64,000 nucleotides of DNA, taken from Bacillota bacterium (GTDB lineage: Bacteria; Bacillota; UBA4882; UBA8346). The stretch spans positions 109,104 to 173,103 of the forward strand of contig JAEZFP010000062.1 in the NCBI GenBank assembly GCA_023417475.1. Direction: 5' to 3'. Below the pieces are notes generated by a model. That model did not search any database. It worked only from the letters and a program-made list of their open reading frames with translations, and had not been told where the DNA came from. Position numbers and translations under genes: made by a program. Below, in pieces: positions 16,847 through 27,077 of this stretch (position 1 is the stretch's first letter; each line of letters starts with the position of its first letter).

Positions 16847-17239
16847 TTACAGCCGTTGATCTTCGATGCCGAACTCACGCCAGGTGGCTTTGGGGAGCGT
16901 CAGTTTGATCAAGTTGCGGGCTTCGGCGTAATACGCGTGGAGTTGGGCAGTTTCGACCTGAAGCTGCGCGGTTTTCTCCATCATCCGCGCTTTGAAGGAG
17001 AGCCGGGTGTTGCGGGTGTCGACGGTCCTCTGGTAACTGGCGCTAAAATCGGCGATGAATGCGGTGTCGATCCCCCGTTTGGCCAACGGCCCGGTGTGGA
17101 GCTGGATGCCGGCAATCACTTTGGCGGCGCGGGCCAATTTGATATCAAGCGCTTGAGACGGGACGGCTTTTTTCGACGCCTCGGGAGTTGTTTCCCCGGT
17201 CGGGGTTGGGATTGTTGTTTCATTTACTTGGTGTATCAT
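16847..17239 (-). CDS. Unknown helical protein downstream of the DnaA-box array
   Basis: The 130-residue product is not recognised. It begins with a Thr/Pro-rich, probably flexible stretch of about 30 residues, then is almost wholly helical with a hydrophilic heptad-like pattern (KARMMEKTAQLQVETAQLHAYY) and a Trp-containing end (KATWREFGIEDQRL). No membrane segment or signal is seen. It has a good ribosome site (GGAGG 9 bases before the ATG) and an extended -10 box TGGTATAAT 60 bases upstream. The frame on the opposite strand is a shadow. Its promoter faces the 21-bp-repeat DnaA-box array at 17406-17717, so control by a DnaA-like factor is possible but unproven. Confidence 0.65.
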   Translation of the reverse strand: MIHQVNETTIPTPTGETTPEASKKAVPSQALDIKLARAAKVIAGIQLHTGPLAKRGIDTAFIADFSASYQRTVDTRNTRLSFKARMMEKTAQLQVETAQLHAYYAEARNLIKLTLPKATWREFGIEDQRL

Positions 17240-17301
17240 TAATTATAACCTCCAATAAATAGTTTGGATAAAACGAATTCCGAAATTCGGTTCTTAAGTT
17301 A

Positions 17302-17310
17302 ATTATACCA
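17302..17310 (-). promoter_or_regulatory. Extended -10 promoter of the 130-residue gene
   Basis: The minus strand reads TGGTATAAT here, an extended -10 element. The -35 region is weak. Transcription would start about 55 bases before the ATG at 17239. Confidence 0.5.
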
Positions 17311-17405
17311 GATCGAAAGGGAATAATTGTATTGAGTTTGTAACGTTGTTGTACCGGGAGAATCGCCCTACGCGCGACCATCGCTTCCATACTTTTAACG
17401 CGCCA

Positions 17406-17717
17406 CACCGCATTATGTGGATAACTGATCTCATTTTGTTGCTCAACGGTCTTATTTTGTTAATAACTGATCTCATTCTGTTACTCAATGACCTCATTCT
17501 GTGAATAACTCAGCTCATTTTGTTAGTCAATGAGCTCATTTTGTTAATAACCGATCTATTTTTGTGAATAACTGATCTCTTTCAGTCACTCAACAAGCTC
17601 TTTTTGTGGATAACCATGTTCCGTCTGTGGATAACTACCCAACTCCCGTTGTTTCACGGTCTTTATTTGAAAGTTATCCACAACCGATTGTTGATAACTT
17701 GGGGATAGTGTGGATAA
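17406..17717. repeat. 21-bp-phased array of DnaA-box-like sites
   Basis: Eleven consecutive units of exactly 21 bases run from 17406 to 17636. Most read like GATCTCATTTTGT followed by KRATAACT or a variant ending TCAAC/T. Seven units contain TGTGGATAA, TGTGAATAA or TGTTAATAA, the reverse complements of the DnaA box TTATCCACA and its close variants; four units carry a degenerate half (TGTTNNTCA or, in unit 9, AGTCACTCA). Perfect TTATCCACA boxes are at 17416-17424, 17605-17613, 17626-17634 and 17709-17717 (minus strand) and 17674-17682 (plus strand). Twenty-one bases is two helical turns, so sites would face the same side. No dnaA or dnaN is near; an origin, a DnaA-titration site or a regulatory array are all possible. 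Confidence 0.8.
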
Positions 17718-17754
17718 CTCCTGGATCGTTCCCGAGCCGCGCCGTATTTCCCCA

Positions 17755-17907
17755 AAAAGAAAAACCAGCCGCAAAGCTGGAGGCCACTGAAAAACTGCTC
17801 GAAATAACATTGACCTACAATATATTGATAGCCTAAAACAAGCTACTCACTATATATTGTAGGTCAATCTTTCAGAGCGGTGGTTTTTCAGTGGCTTGCA
17901 AAGCTGG
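17755..17907 (-). terminator. Terminator of the M32 peptidase gene, split by a mobile element
   Basis: Removing the 117-bp element and one 10-bp duplicate restores, on the minus strand, AACCAGC-TTTGCG-GCTGGTT followed by a T-rich tract: a classical intrinsic terminator. After insertion, the duplicated CCAGCTTTGC lets the promoter-distal part keep a CCAGC/GCTGG stem next to the T-tract (17755-17780), so termination may still work. Confidence 0.75.
17781..17897 (-). mobile_element. 117-bp inverted-repeat element (MITE-like), copy 2
   Basis: Second copy of the element at 1905-2021, here reversed. The ends are AGGCCACTGAAAAAC and GTTTTTCAGTGGCTT. It is flanked by a perfect 10-bp direct repeat GCAAAGCTGG at 17771-17780 and 17898-17907, a clear target-site duplication. 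The inner stem reads ATTGACCTACAATA with TATTGTAGGTCAAT: relative to copy 1, one base pair is changed on both sides (a G-C pair in copy 1, a T-A pair here), a compensatory difference. It interrupts the terminator of the M32 carboxypeptidase gene. Confidence 0.85.
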
Positions 17908-17920
17908 TTCCTTACTTTTG

Positions 17921-19429
17921 CTACCGATACAACTCCCCGTATTTCCCTTTCAAATACCGCACATACGGTTCAATTGTGATCGCGCGACCGGTCGCCCGCC
18001 GGATAATCTCGGTCCCCGACAGTTGGCGGCCGTATTGATAGATATTTTCCTTCAGCCAGCCATGCAACGTGCCAAATTCGCCCGCCTCAATCTCGGCGGG
18101 AATCGCGGGATGGGCCGCCAACGCGGCTGCGTAAAACTGGGCGCTCATGATATTGCCCAAGGTGTAACTTTGGAAATATCCGCCGATGGTCCCGCTGTAC
18201 CAATGCATATCCTGCAAGACACCCCAGCCGTCGTCGGGCGGGATGACCCCAAGATCGCTGCGGTACCGTTCATTCCAGGCTGCGGGCAGGTCGGCCACGG
18301 CCAGTTGTCCTTCGAGCATCGCCAGCTCCAGGTCAAAGCGAATCATCACATGCAAATTGTAGGTAACCTCGTCGGCGTCAGTCCGGATCAACGAACGCTC
18401 CACTTTGTTCAAGGCGCGGTAGAAGGTTTCAAAGTTAACTCCTTCCAGTTGCGGAAAGATCGCCTGCAGTTTGGGGTAGAAAAACTTCCAAAAATGCCGG
18501 CTGCGCCCCACCAGGTTTTCCCAAAGCCGGGACTGGCTTTCATGGACGCCCATGGCCGTGCCGCCGGCGAGCGGCGTAGCTTCCCAGCGCTGATTGACCC
18601 CCTGTTCGTAGAGGGCGTGACCGGTCTCGTGGATGGTGCTGAACAACGCTTCGCTTAATTGGTTCTCCTTGACCCGGGTGGTGATCCGGACGTCATTGAT
18701 GGAAAACGACGTGGTGAACGGATGAGGGCTTTTGTCCTGGCGGCCCCGGGTAAAGTCGTAACCCAACCGTTGGGCGACTTCCAACCCAAAACGCCATTGG
18801 TCCGGCTCCGAAAACTGCTGTTTCAAGCAACGGTCGTCCGGCGCGGGACGGCTGGCGATCTCATTGACCAGCGCCGTCAATTCCTGGCGTAACGCCGCAA
18901 ACAACGGCCGGATCACCGCGACTTTCAATCCTTCGTCCAAGCCGTCGATCAACGGATCGGCGATATGTTCGTAACCGGGATAAAAGTTGGCCAGTTGACG
19001 ACTGTAGTCCAACGTCTTTTCGAGCAACGGCCGGACCACTTGAAAATTCTTTTCCGCGCGCGCTTTGGCCCAAGCCTCGTAAGTGCGGGAGGTATGTTCG
19101 GAAAACTCCGCGGTGAATTTCGGCGGAACTTTGACCTCCCGCTCATAATCGCGCGCCGCGACTTGCACTAAAGCAGCTTCGGCCGCCTCGGCCGGTTGAC
19201 TCTCCGCCCAAGGTCGGAGTTGCTCCAGCAGCTTGCCGATGGCCGGGTCAATCGACTGTTCGTGCGCGATCCGTTCCAGCGTCGCCAGTTGCCGGGCCCG
19301 CGCCGCGCCGGCGCCGGACGGCATAAAGACCATCTGATCCCAGGACAACACCGCAATCGCCGCCTTGAGATCACTGATCTCCGCCAAGCGTGTCTTTAAT
19401 TCACTCAGTAATTCTTGTGGATTGTTCAA
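17921..19429 (-). CDS. M32 family carboxypeptidase (Taq type)
   Basis: Zinc metallocarboxypeptidase of family M32 (thermostable carboxypeptidase 1 type), removing C-terminal residues from peptides in the cytoplasm. The 502-residue product has the family length, the SFSINDVRITTRV segment, the catalytic HETGHALYEQG motif with the HESQSRLWEN segment that follows it, and the helical frame typical of the family. The ATG at 19429 is preceded by a purine-rich GGGGGAGTGACG. It is a single-gene unit whose terminator is interrupted by the 117-bp element. Confidence 0.94.
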   Translation of the reverse strand: MNNPQELLSELKTRLAEISDLKAAIAVLSWDQMVFMPSGAGAARARQLATLERIAHEQSIDPAIGKLLEQLRPWAESQPAEAAEAALVQVAARDYEREVKVPPKFTAEFSEHTSRTYEAWAKARAEKNFQVVRPLLEKTLDYSRQLANFYPGYEHIADPLIDGLDEGLKVAVIRPLFAALRQELTALVNEIASRPAPDDRCLKQQFSEPDQWRFGLEVAQRLGYDFTRGRQDKSPHPFTTSFSINDVRITTRVKENQLSEALFSTIHETGHALYEQGVNQRWEATPLAGGTAMGVHESQSRLWENLVGRSRHFWKFFYPKLQAIFPQLEGVNFETFYRALNKVERSLIRTDADEVTYNLHVMIRFDLELAMLEGQLAVADLPAAWNERYRSDLGVIPPDDGWGVLQDMHWYSGTIGGYFQSYTLGNIMSAQFYAAALAAHPAIPAEIEAGEFGTLHGWLKENIYQYGRQLSGTEIIRRATGRAITIEPYVRYLKGKYGELYR

Positions 19430-19603
19430 ACGTCACTCCCCCTTTTGCCGAGATTCGATTGGATAATAACTATGAGTATGTTTTGGACCGGAGGTTATTC
19501 ATGGGATTAATTTAATTCGCGCTTTCCAGTCAATTTCCTGTCAATATCATCCTAAATATTACGTAATCCGGGGGAATTACTTGCGATCCCCGGCTTGCCC
19601 TAT

Positions 19604-19648
19604 AAATACAAAATCCGTTCATCACGCCAAAACTGTGTGAACGGATTG
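19604..19648 (-). terminator. Probable terminator of ytfJ
   Basis: AATCCGTTC (19612-19620) and GAACGGATT (19639-19647) form a 9-bp stem, followed on the minus strand by a short TTTGTATTT tract. The large loop and weak T-run make this moderate. Confidence 0.5.
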
Positions 19649-19693
19649 ATCGATTCTGCTCGCCCCCGGCTCTGATACGCGTCGTCTTAGCGA

Positions 19694-20140
19694 TCAGTGG
19701 ATTTCAGACGGTTTATCCTTTTTGGAACCGTTGATCATGCTCTGAAGTTTATCCAGTAATTGTGGAGCCGAATCCAGCAACCGGTCGACCAACATATTGC
19801 TTTCAACCGGCAATAACTTGGTCTGTTCTTTGCCCACCACTAAAAACGCGACCGGGTGAATGGTAATCCCGGCGCCACTCCCGCCGCCAAACGGAAACGC
19901 GTTGGCTTCCGCTTCTTGCCCTGCCTGGTCCCGGTTCTTTTCCTTCTCTTTCGGTTTGGGTTGATTGCTATCAAACTCGCTGCCACCGGCCGCAAACCCA
20001 AACGTAACTTTGGATATGGGAACAATCACGCTACCGTCGGGAGTCTCCACCGGATCTCCCAAAATCGTATTGACATCGACCATCTCTTTAATATTGACCA
20101 TCGCGGTTTTCATCAAACCTTCAATCGGATGCTCGTTCAA
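19694..20140 (-). CDS. ytfJ: YtfJ family sporulation protein
   Basis: YtfJ (GerW) family; in Bacillus subtilis the protein is made during sporulation and affects germination. The product has the family N-terminus HPIEGLMKTAMVNIKEMVDVN, then TILGDPVETPDGSVIVPISK, FGFAAGGSEF, a charged linker, and the GGGSGAGITIHPVAFLVV core. I prefer TTG at 20140 (MNEHPIEGLM) because GGGGGGTGG sits at the right distance and the family starts here; a GTG at 20149 overlaps that site. The start region overlaps the end of the upstream DUF2953 gene, indicating coupled translation. Confidence 0.9.
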   Translation of the reverse strand: MNEHPIEGLMKTAMVNIKEMVDVNTILGDPVETPDGSVIVPISKVTFGFAAGGSEFDSNQPKPKEKEKNRDQAGQEAEANAFPFGGGSGAGITIHPVAFLVVGKEQTKLLPVESNMLVDRLLDSAPQLLDKLQSMINGSKKDKPSEIH

Positions 20141-20816
20141 ATCCGCCACCCCCCTTCAAACGTTGCCGTAGTCTAGCGATGAATGCAGCGATTATAATAT
20201 AACCCAAGTTTACCTTGAATATGCAGTCAAAAAGGAGATCCAGGCGTAATGTTTGAAAGTCGGGAATGACCCGGAGATCGGGTTTTTGGACGAATTCGCT
20301 CCGTCCGTTCAGCCAACTGGTCATGCTGGCCTTGACCGCCCAGATCAGACCGGCCAGTACCGCGGTGCTGGCCGCTTCCCCGGTGCCAAACCGGGTATAC
20401 CAATGAAACCGGGTGAATTTGCCGCGCCGTTCCAGTCCTTCCGCTACATATAGCCAGCGGTGGTATTGGGCGGGCAAAAAGTAGGTCAGGAGGGTGATTC
20501 CCAGACCGTACGCTTGATAACGTTGTAAAAATTCCCGCAGATCGCGGGAATTTCCTTCTGACTGAGTGGTTTCGGTTTTTACTTGCGACTTCCCCCACCC
20601 AAACCAATGACCGGACTTTTCCACCTTCGCCACAGTCCCTTGGGAAGTCGGTTTCCGTACCGTGACCTCTTTCCGTCGTTTAATCCATCCCCGTAAAAAC
20701 GACAACTCAAACAACAGTTCGTCATCTTTCCCGAGCTTCCGGTAGTAGATCCGGAATTGAACCGGTAAAAATCCTAATAATACAAATGTACCGATAAAGA
20801 GTACCAGTTCGACCAC
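20121..20816 (-). CDS. DUF2953 domain protein (YtfI-like)
   Basis: DUF2953 proteins are often encoded with ytfJ in spore formers; function is unknown. The 231-residue product has an N-terminal membrane helix (about residues 2-20), a charged central segment, and a C-terminal DUF2953 region with FHWYTRFGTGEAASTAVLAGLIWAVK and a final hydrophobic stretch NLGYIIIAAFIA. It overlaps the ytfJ start by 20-29 bases. The pairing of the two genes supports a sporulation-related role, by context only. Confidence 0.82.
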   Translation of the reverse strand: MVELVLFIGTFVLLGFLPVQFRIYYRKLGKDDELLFELSFLRGWIKRRKEVTVRKPTSQGTVAKVEKSGHWFGWGKSQVKTETTQSEGNSRDLREFLQRYQAYGLGITLLTYFLPAQYHRWLYVAEGLERRGKFTRFHWYTRFGTGEAASTAVLAGLIWAVKASMTSWLNGRSEFVQKPDLRVIPDFQTLRLDLLFDCIFKVNLGYIIIAAFIARLRQRLKGGGGFERASD

Positions 20817-20861
20817 AGACCCACCCCGATTTCCAGTCTGTGGCTATTTTCCCACCACCGC

Positions 20862-23558
<2,697 letters not shown>

Positions 23559-23670
23559 AACAGCCTCCCTGTTGCTCAGCGATATTTCCAACCATTTTTA
23601 ATTGTATGCCTCGGGTACAACCGGCATGCCAAAGAACCGGTTTGTGAGAATTCTTTTAAAAACACCAACA

Positions 23671-23700
23671 AAAGAGACCCTCGTTGTCGAGGGCCTCTTT
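23671..23700 (-). terminator. Intrinsic terminator of the collagen-like gene
   Basis: AAAGAGACCCTCG and CGAGGGCCTCTTT form a long stem with loop TTGT, followed by TTTGTTGG on the minus strand. Confidence 0.9.
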
Positions 23701-23712
23701 CGACGATTTTAT

Positions 23713-24969
23713 TCAGTGTTTTGGTTTTAACGGGTCTTTCCTGCATTTACTGTTGCCAACTTCGTAATTGCTTGAAAAATAGACCGTAATGCAATTACCA
23801 CGCGTGAAACGCGTTTTTGCGCCTTTCTTTTCATAAGCTCGCAATGCAGGTTGGGATACGCCTACAACCACAGACGTTCCGTAATAATAGGCTGGCCCGG
23901 TGGCTCCCTTAGCCCCTTCACGACCTCTACGTCCCGCCGGACCCGTCGCTCCGGTAGCGCCCATGGCGCCGACAATTCCTTCACAGCCCGGTTTCCCGGC
24001 CGGTCCCCGTGGCCCAGTGGCTCCCGTTGCGCCTACTGCTCCGTCACAACCCGGTTTTCCAGCCGGTCCCGTAGCCCCGGTCGCTCCCACAGCCCCTACC
24101 GCTCCGCGTGGTCCGGTGGCTCCCGTTGCGCCTACTGCTCCGTCACAACCCGGATGTCCGGCCGGTCCCGTAGCCCCGGTCGCTCCCACGGCCCCTACCG
24201 CTCCGCGTGGCCCGGTGGCTCCCGTTGCGCCTACTGCTCCGTCACAACCCGGTTTTCCAGCCGGTCCCGTAGCCCCGGTCGCTCCCACGGCCCCTACCGC
24301 TCCGCGTGGCCCGGTGGCTCCAGTCGCTCCAATTTCTCCGTCACAACCCGGATGTCCGGCCGGTCCCGTAGCCCCGGTCGCTCCCACGGCCCCTACCGCT
24401 CCGCGTGGCCCGGTGGCTCCAGTTGCGCCTACTGCTCCGTCACAACCCGGTTTTCCAGCCGGTCCTGTGGCTCCGGTTGCTCCCACGGCCCCTACCGCTC
24501 CGCGTGGTCCAGTGGCTCCCGTTGCGCCTACTGCTCCGTCACAACCCGGTTTTCCAGCCGGTCCCGTAGCCCCGGTCGCTCCTACTGCTCCTACCGCTCC
24601 GCGTGGCCCGGTGGCTCCCGTTGCTCCTACTGCTCCGTCACAACCCGGATGTCCGACCGGTCCCGTAGCCCCGGTTGCTCCGATTAAACAAATTGGAATC
24701 CTTAGCAAACATTCTTGCAACTGATGCAAATGCATCAACAGACATTCAAAAAGTCCGAAACAATCCGGAGTTTTAAACAGATACGTATGCACTTCCGCGA
24801 CCATCAAATCGACATGACTGATCAGATGGATTAGATCTTCATTATCATAGCAGCCCATTGCCAAATTGACATTATCCAGCAACGACTGGTTTAAACCGAC
24901 TGGAACGTCCAAATCTCCAATGTCCCTTCGGATCTGCCGCAATAATTCCGCTGAAAAGATGTCCAGCAA
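23713..24969 (-). CDS. Collagen-like Gly-X-Y repeat protein with periodic cysteines
   Basis: The 418-residue product has a helical N-terminal domain (1-96), a collagen-like Gly-X-Y stretch from about residue 97 to 358, and a C-terminal domain of about 60 residues (YYYGTSVVVGVSQPAL...). The collagen part is built of 33-residue (99-bp) units carrying a Gly-Cys-Asp triplet. There are eight cysteines: six intervals of 33 residues and a last one of 21. Such proteins in spore formers are often exosporium filaments of BclA type; no signal peptide is seen, which suits a spore-surface protein assembled from inside the mother cell. It starts at TTG 24969 with GGGAGGTGA upstream. Long proline-rich frames on the other strand are its shadows. 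Confidence 0.9.
   Translation of the reverse strand: MLDIFSAELLRQIRRDIGDLDVPVGLNQSLLDNVNLAMGCYDNEDLIHLISHVDLMVAEVHTYLFKTPDCFGLFECLLMHLHQLQECLLRIPICLIGATGATGPVGHPGCDGAVGATGATGPRGAVGAVGATGATGPAGKPGCDGAVGATGATGPRGAVGAVGATGATGPAGKPGCDGAVGATGATGPRGAVGAVGATGATGPAGHPGCDGEIGATGATGPRGAVGAVGATGATGPAGKPGCDGAVGATGATGPRGAVGAVGATGATGPAGHPGCDGAVGATGATGPRGAVGAVGATGATGPAGKPGCDGAVGATGATGPRGPAGKPGCEGIVGAMGATGATGPAGRRGREGAKGATGPAYYYGTSVVVGVSQPALRAYEKKGAKTRFTRGNCITVYFSSNYEVGNSKCRKDPLKPKH
23895..24681 (-). repeat. 99-bp tandem repeats encoding collagen-like units
   Basis: About seven near-identical 99-bp units encode the Gly-X-Y region. Variation is confined mostly to third codon positions and the KPGCDG/HPGCDG choice. 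This kind of repeat usually changes copy number between strains. Confidence 0.85.
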
Positions 24970-25273
24970 TTCGGCTCACCTCCCAAGGTTAGCTTAACTT
25001 GAAGAATAACCCGCTAATTGTGATATCCTCTTTTCCATAAAAATAACATTGATTATGATTCTATATAATATGTCGAACCAGATGGAGCGGAAATATTACA
25101 AAAACACGACCTGCGATAGTAATTCCTATGGAATGACGCGTAAAAAATCGCTACATTGCCTAAATGTGACCAATGGCTGCAATTTGCGCCCAAAAAAGAA
25201 CAAACACCAAAAGTGCTGGCGTTTGTTCCATTGCGTTCCAAAACGATGACCGTTTCCCAAGTGCTGGTCTACG
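24970..25273. other. Gap between the collagen-like gene and the DUF1540 gene
   Basis: It holds the DUF1540 terminator (25192-25228) and the upstream region of the collagen-like gene. No other gene is credible here; a 62-codon frame overlaps the terminator. Confidence 0.5.
25192..25228 (-). terminator. Intrinsic terminator of the DUF1540 gene
   Basis: GAACAAAC and GTTTGTTC pair around an inner imperfect stem (AGCAC/GGTGT), followed by six T on the minus strand. Confidence 0.88.
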
Positions 25274-25513
25274 TTAAACTTTCGTTACCCCGTCGACCAT
25301 CGCCATGTTCTGTTTATTGACAAAGGTTTTGCAACATGTTTCCATGCAACTTCCGGCATGCGTCTGCGGAACCTGGCCATGTTTGGGAGCATCAATATTG
25401 TCGGGGGCTTGCGCCGCCCAAGCGTCCGCTGCCACCAATATCTCCTTGGCTCCACAGATATTTCCTTGTCCCCAGTAATGACAGTTGTCGATTCCACAAT
25501 AGATCTCTGACAT
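25274..25513 (-). CDS. DUF1540 cysteine-rich protein
   Basis: The 79-residue product belongs to the DUF1540 type, small cysteine-rich proteins common in spore-forming clostridia; metal binding is likely but function is unknown. Cysteines occur as CGIDNCHYWGQGNICGA in the first 22 residues and CMETCCKTF later, matching the family's usual arrangement. The ATG is preceded by AAGGAGGAG. It is monocistronic, with its own terminator. Confidence 0.85.
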   Translation of the reverse strand: MSEIYCGIDNCHYWGQGNICGAKEILVAADAWAAQAPDNIDAPKHGQVPQTHAGSCMETCCKTFVNKQNMAMVDGVTKV

Positions 25514-25575
25514 AATTAACTCCTCCTTTATCCGGTGATATCCATCTTATCTTTTCCAGCCGAATCTTTTTTATG

Positions 25576-25614
25576 AAAAAAGCAAGACCGTTCTCGTGAG
25601 CGAAAACGGTCTTG
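25576..25614 (-). terminator. Intrinsic terminator of the Gld-like ABC operon
   Basis: CAAGACCGTT and AACGGTCTTG form a 10-bp stem with a 12-base loop, followed by CTTTTTT on the minus strand. Confidence 0.92.
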
Positions 25615-25643
25615 TTAGTTCATGTAGCGCGATACGGGTCGAC

Positions 25644-27077
25644 TCAATCGTCGACTTTCAGTTTTCCTTGGATTAGCTTATCTAAATTCTGCAACATCTG
25701 TTGGACCTGATCCTTGGCGATAACAAACTCCGATCTCCCGTTGCGAACCACCGTGTAAAAATCTTGATTATACGGGATATACTTCACTTCCACCTCGCGT
25801 TGGGTTCCTTGCGTCAGGTAGTAGGTGGTGACTAAGTCGGGTTTACCGTTTAAAACCGGCCAATCGTTTTCCGCTTCGACCATCAGCCCAATCAGGCTTT
25901 GATAATATTTCTTAAACGGCTTTTCGGCAATGGACTTACCGTCGACACGGATTTTCAACTCTTTGGCGTTGGCTTGGTCCCGTTTGCCCCCTTGCTTTAT
26001 TTGGTGCTCAATGTTGATCAGATGGACTTTCCCGCCCGCTTCCAACTTAATTCGAGCGACATCGTCAATATTGACAATATAAGCAAACTTATCAACCAGA
26101 TCGAAAGGTTTCAGATCCAAAAAAGTCAAACTGGATTTGGCTACGGTGAAAACCGTCGGCGAATCGGCCAGTTTACAATAGAAATTCTGTTCATTCTGCT
26201 TTTTGCCGATCAACAACCGAAACGTGGTCGCTCCATCGCCCACAGTCAATTCGGCTTGCGCCGGTTGCAGCCCGTATTTGCCCAAATTGGCCGGATTGTC
26301 GTCAATAAATTCTTGAATCGAGGTCAAGCCGGCCAATCCTTCGACCACCTTTTTAAACTGATCGCCGCTGACCTGCCGCGCGGTCTGATACGGTTGGGTC
26401 ATCTGTAAATTGCTCAACTGGAACTGGCCGTCGGCGCCTTTCATTTGATCATTAGGGATGATCTCGATGGTTTTTTTACCCAAACGGGCCAACTTGAAGT
26501 GATTCAGGTTTTGGGTATCGATCATCTTGATCTCGCGTTCGCGCAGATCAATTAGGGACGATTTAAACCGCTCGCCGTCGACAAGCGTAATCAGAAAAAC
26601 CCGGGGATCGGCCTCGGCTTTAAAATAATAGCCGGTTCCGGTTGGGGTTTTCTCGCCTAAAAAATACCGTTGGGTTGTGCCGTCCTTCAAAGTAGCCACC
26701 GCCGTCACCTCCGGGGCCGCCAGTCCGTATTGGGTCAGATCTTGCGGATTCTCCGCAATGACTTGGTCGGCGGCCAAGTTGGTAAAGTTGGAAACAACTC
26801 CGTATAAGGGGATCGGTGCGAGCTCAATCGGATACGGGTAATCAACCCCCCAATCGCTGCCTTTTTTCAATAAAGTCAACGTACCGGACTTTGACTTCAG
26901 ATCAATCTTGACCAGTTGGTTTGCAGACAACGAAACGGCGGTGATTAACGGTTGCGCCGGCGGCGCCCCGGCAGTTCCTTTCGTTGCTCCCGGGGGATAC
27001 ATTTTGATATAAGTGTAGGCCCCCGCCAACAACAGGAAAATGATTCCAACATACATCAGATTCCGGTTGCGTTTCAT
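25644..27077 (-). CDS. DUF4340 domain protein of a Gld-like ABC system
   Basis: The 477-residue product has one N-terminal membrane helix (about residues 6-22) and a large extracytoplasmic part with repeated DUF4340-type modules (for example NLAADQVIAENPQDLTQYGL and the related EFIDDNPANLGKYGLQPAQ, each followed by a beta-rich stretch). The repeated DxxxYGL element marks an internal duplication. It is the last gene of a four-gene unit with an ABC ATPase, an ABC-2 permease and a GldG-like protein, overlapping the latter by ATGA. Such systems occur widely outside gliding bacteria; the substrate is unknown. Confidence 0.85.
   Translation of the reverse strand: MKRNRNLMYVGIIFLLLAGAYTYIKMYPPGATKGTAGAPPAQPLITAVSLSANQLVKIDLKSKSGTLTLLKKGSDWGVDYPYPIELAPIPLYGVVSNFTNLAADQVIAENPQDLTQYGLAAPEVTAVATLKDGTTQRYFLGEKTPTGTGYYFKAEADPRVFLITLVDGERFKSSLIDLREREIKMIDTQNLNHFKLARLGKKTIEIIPNDQMKGADGQFQLSNLQMTQPYQTARQVSGDQFKKVVEGLAGLTSIQEFIDDNPANLGKYGLQPAQAELTVGDGATTFRLLIGKKQNEQNFYCKLADSPTVFTVAKSSLTFLDLKPFDLVDKFAYIVNIDDVARIKLEAGGKVHLINIEHQIKQGGKRDQANAKELKIRVDGKSIAEKPFKKYYQSLIGLMVEAENDWPVLNGKPDLVTTYYLTQGTQREVEVKYIPYNQDFYTVVRNGRSEFVIAKDQVQQMLQNLDKLIQGKLKVDD

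Noticed and set aside
16829..17242. 138-codon plus-strand frame opposite the 130-residue gene
   Set aside because: It is antisense to a minus-strand gene that has a clear ribosome site and promoter.
17303..17497. Repetitive peptide frame (MRSVINKIRPLSNK-like) in the 21-bp array
   Set aside because: Twenty-one bases equals seven codons, so any 21-bp repeat gives an open repetitive frame; no ribosome site is present.
17406..17717. Calling the DnaA-box array oriC outright
   Set aside because: Neighbouring genes do not switch strand here, dnaA/dnaN/recF and typical origin genes are missing, and GC skew of the whole chromosome is not available. Kept as an open possibility only.
23851..24724. Two long proline-rich frames on the plus strand across the collagen-like region
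   Set aside because: They are antisense reflections of the 99-bp Gly-X-Y repeats; GC-rich repeats keep several frames open. The minus-strand gene has the ribosome site, terminator and a sensible protein.
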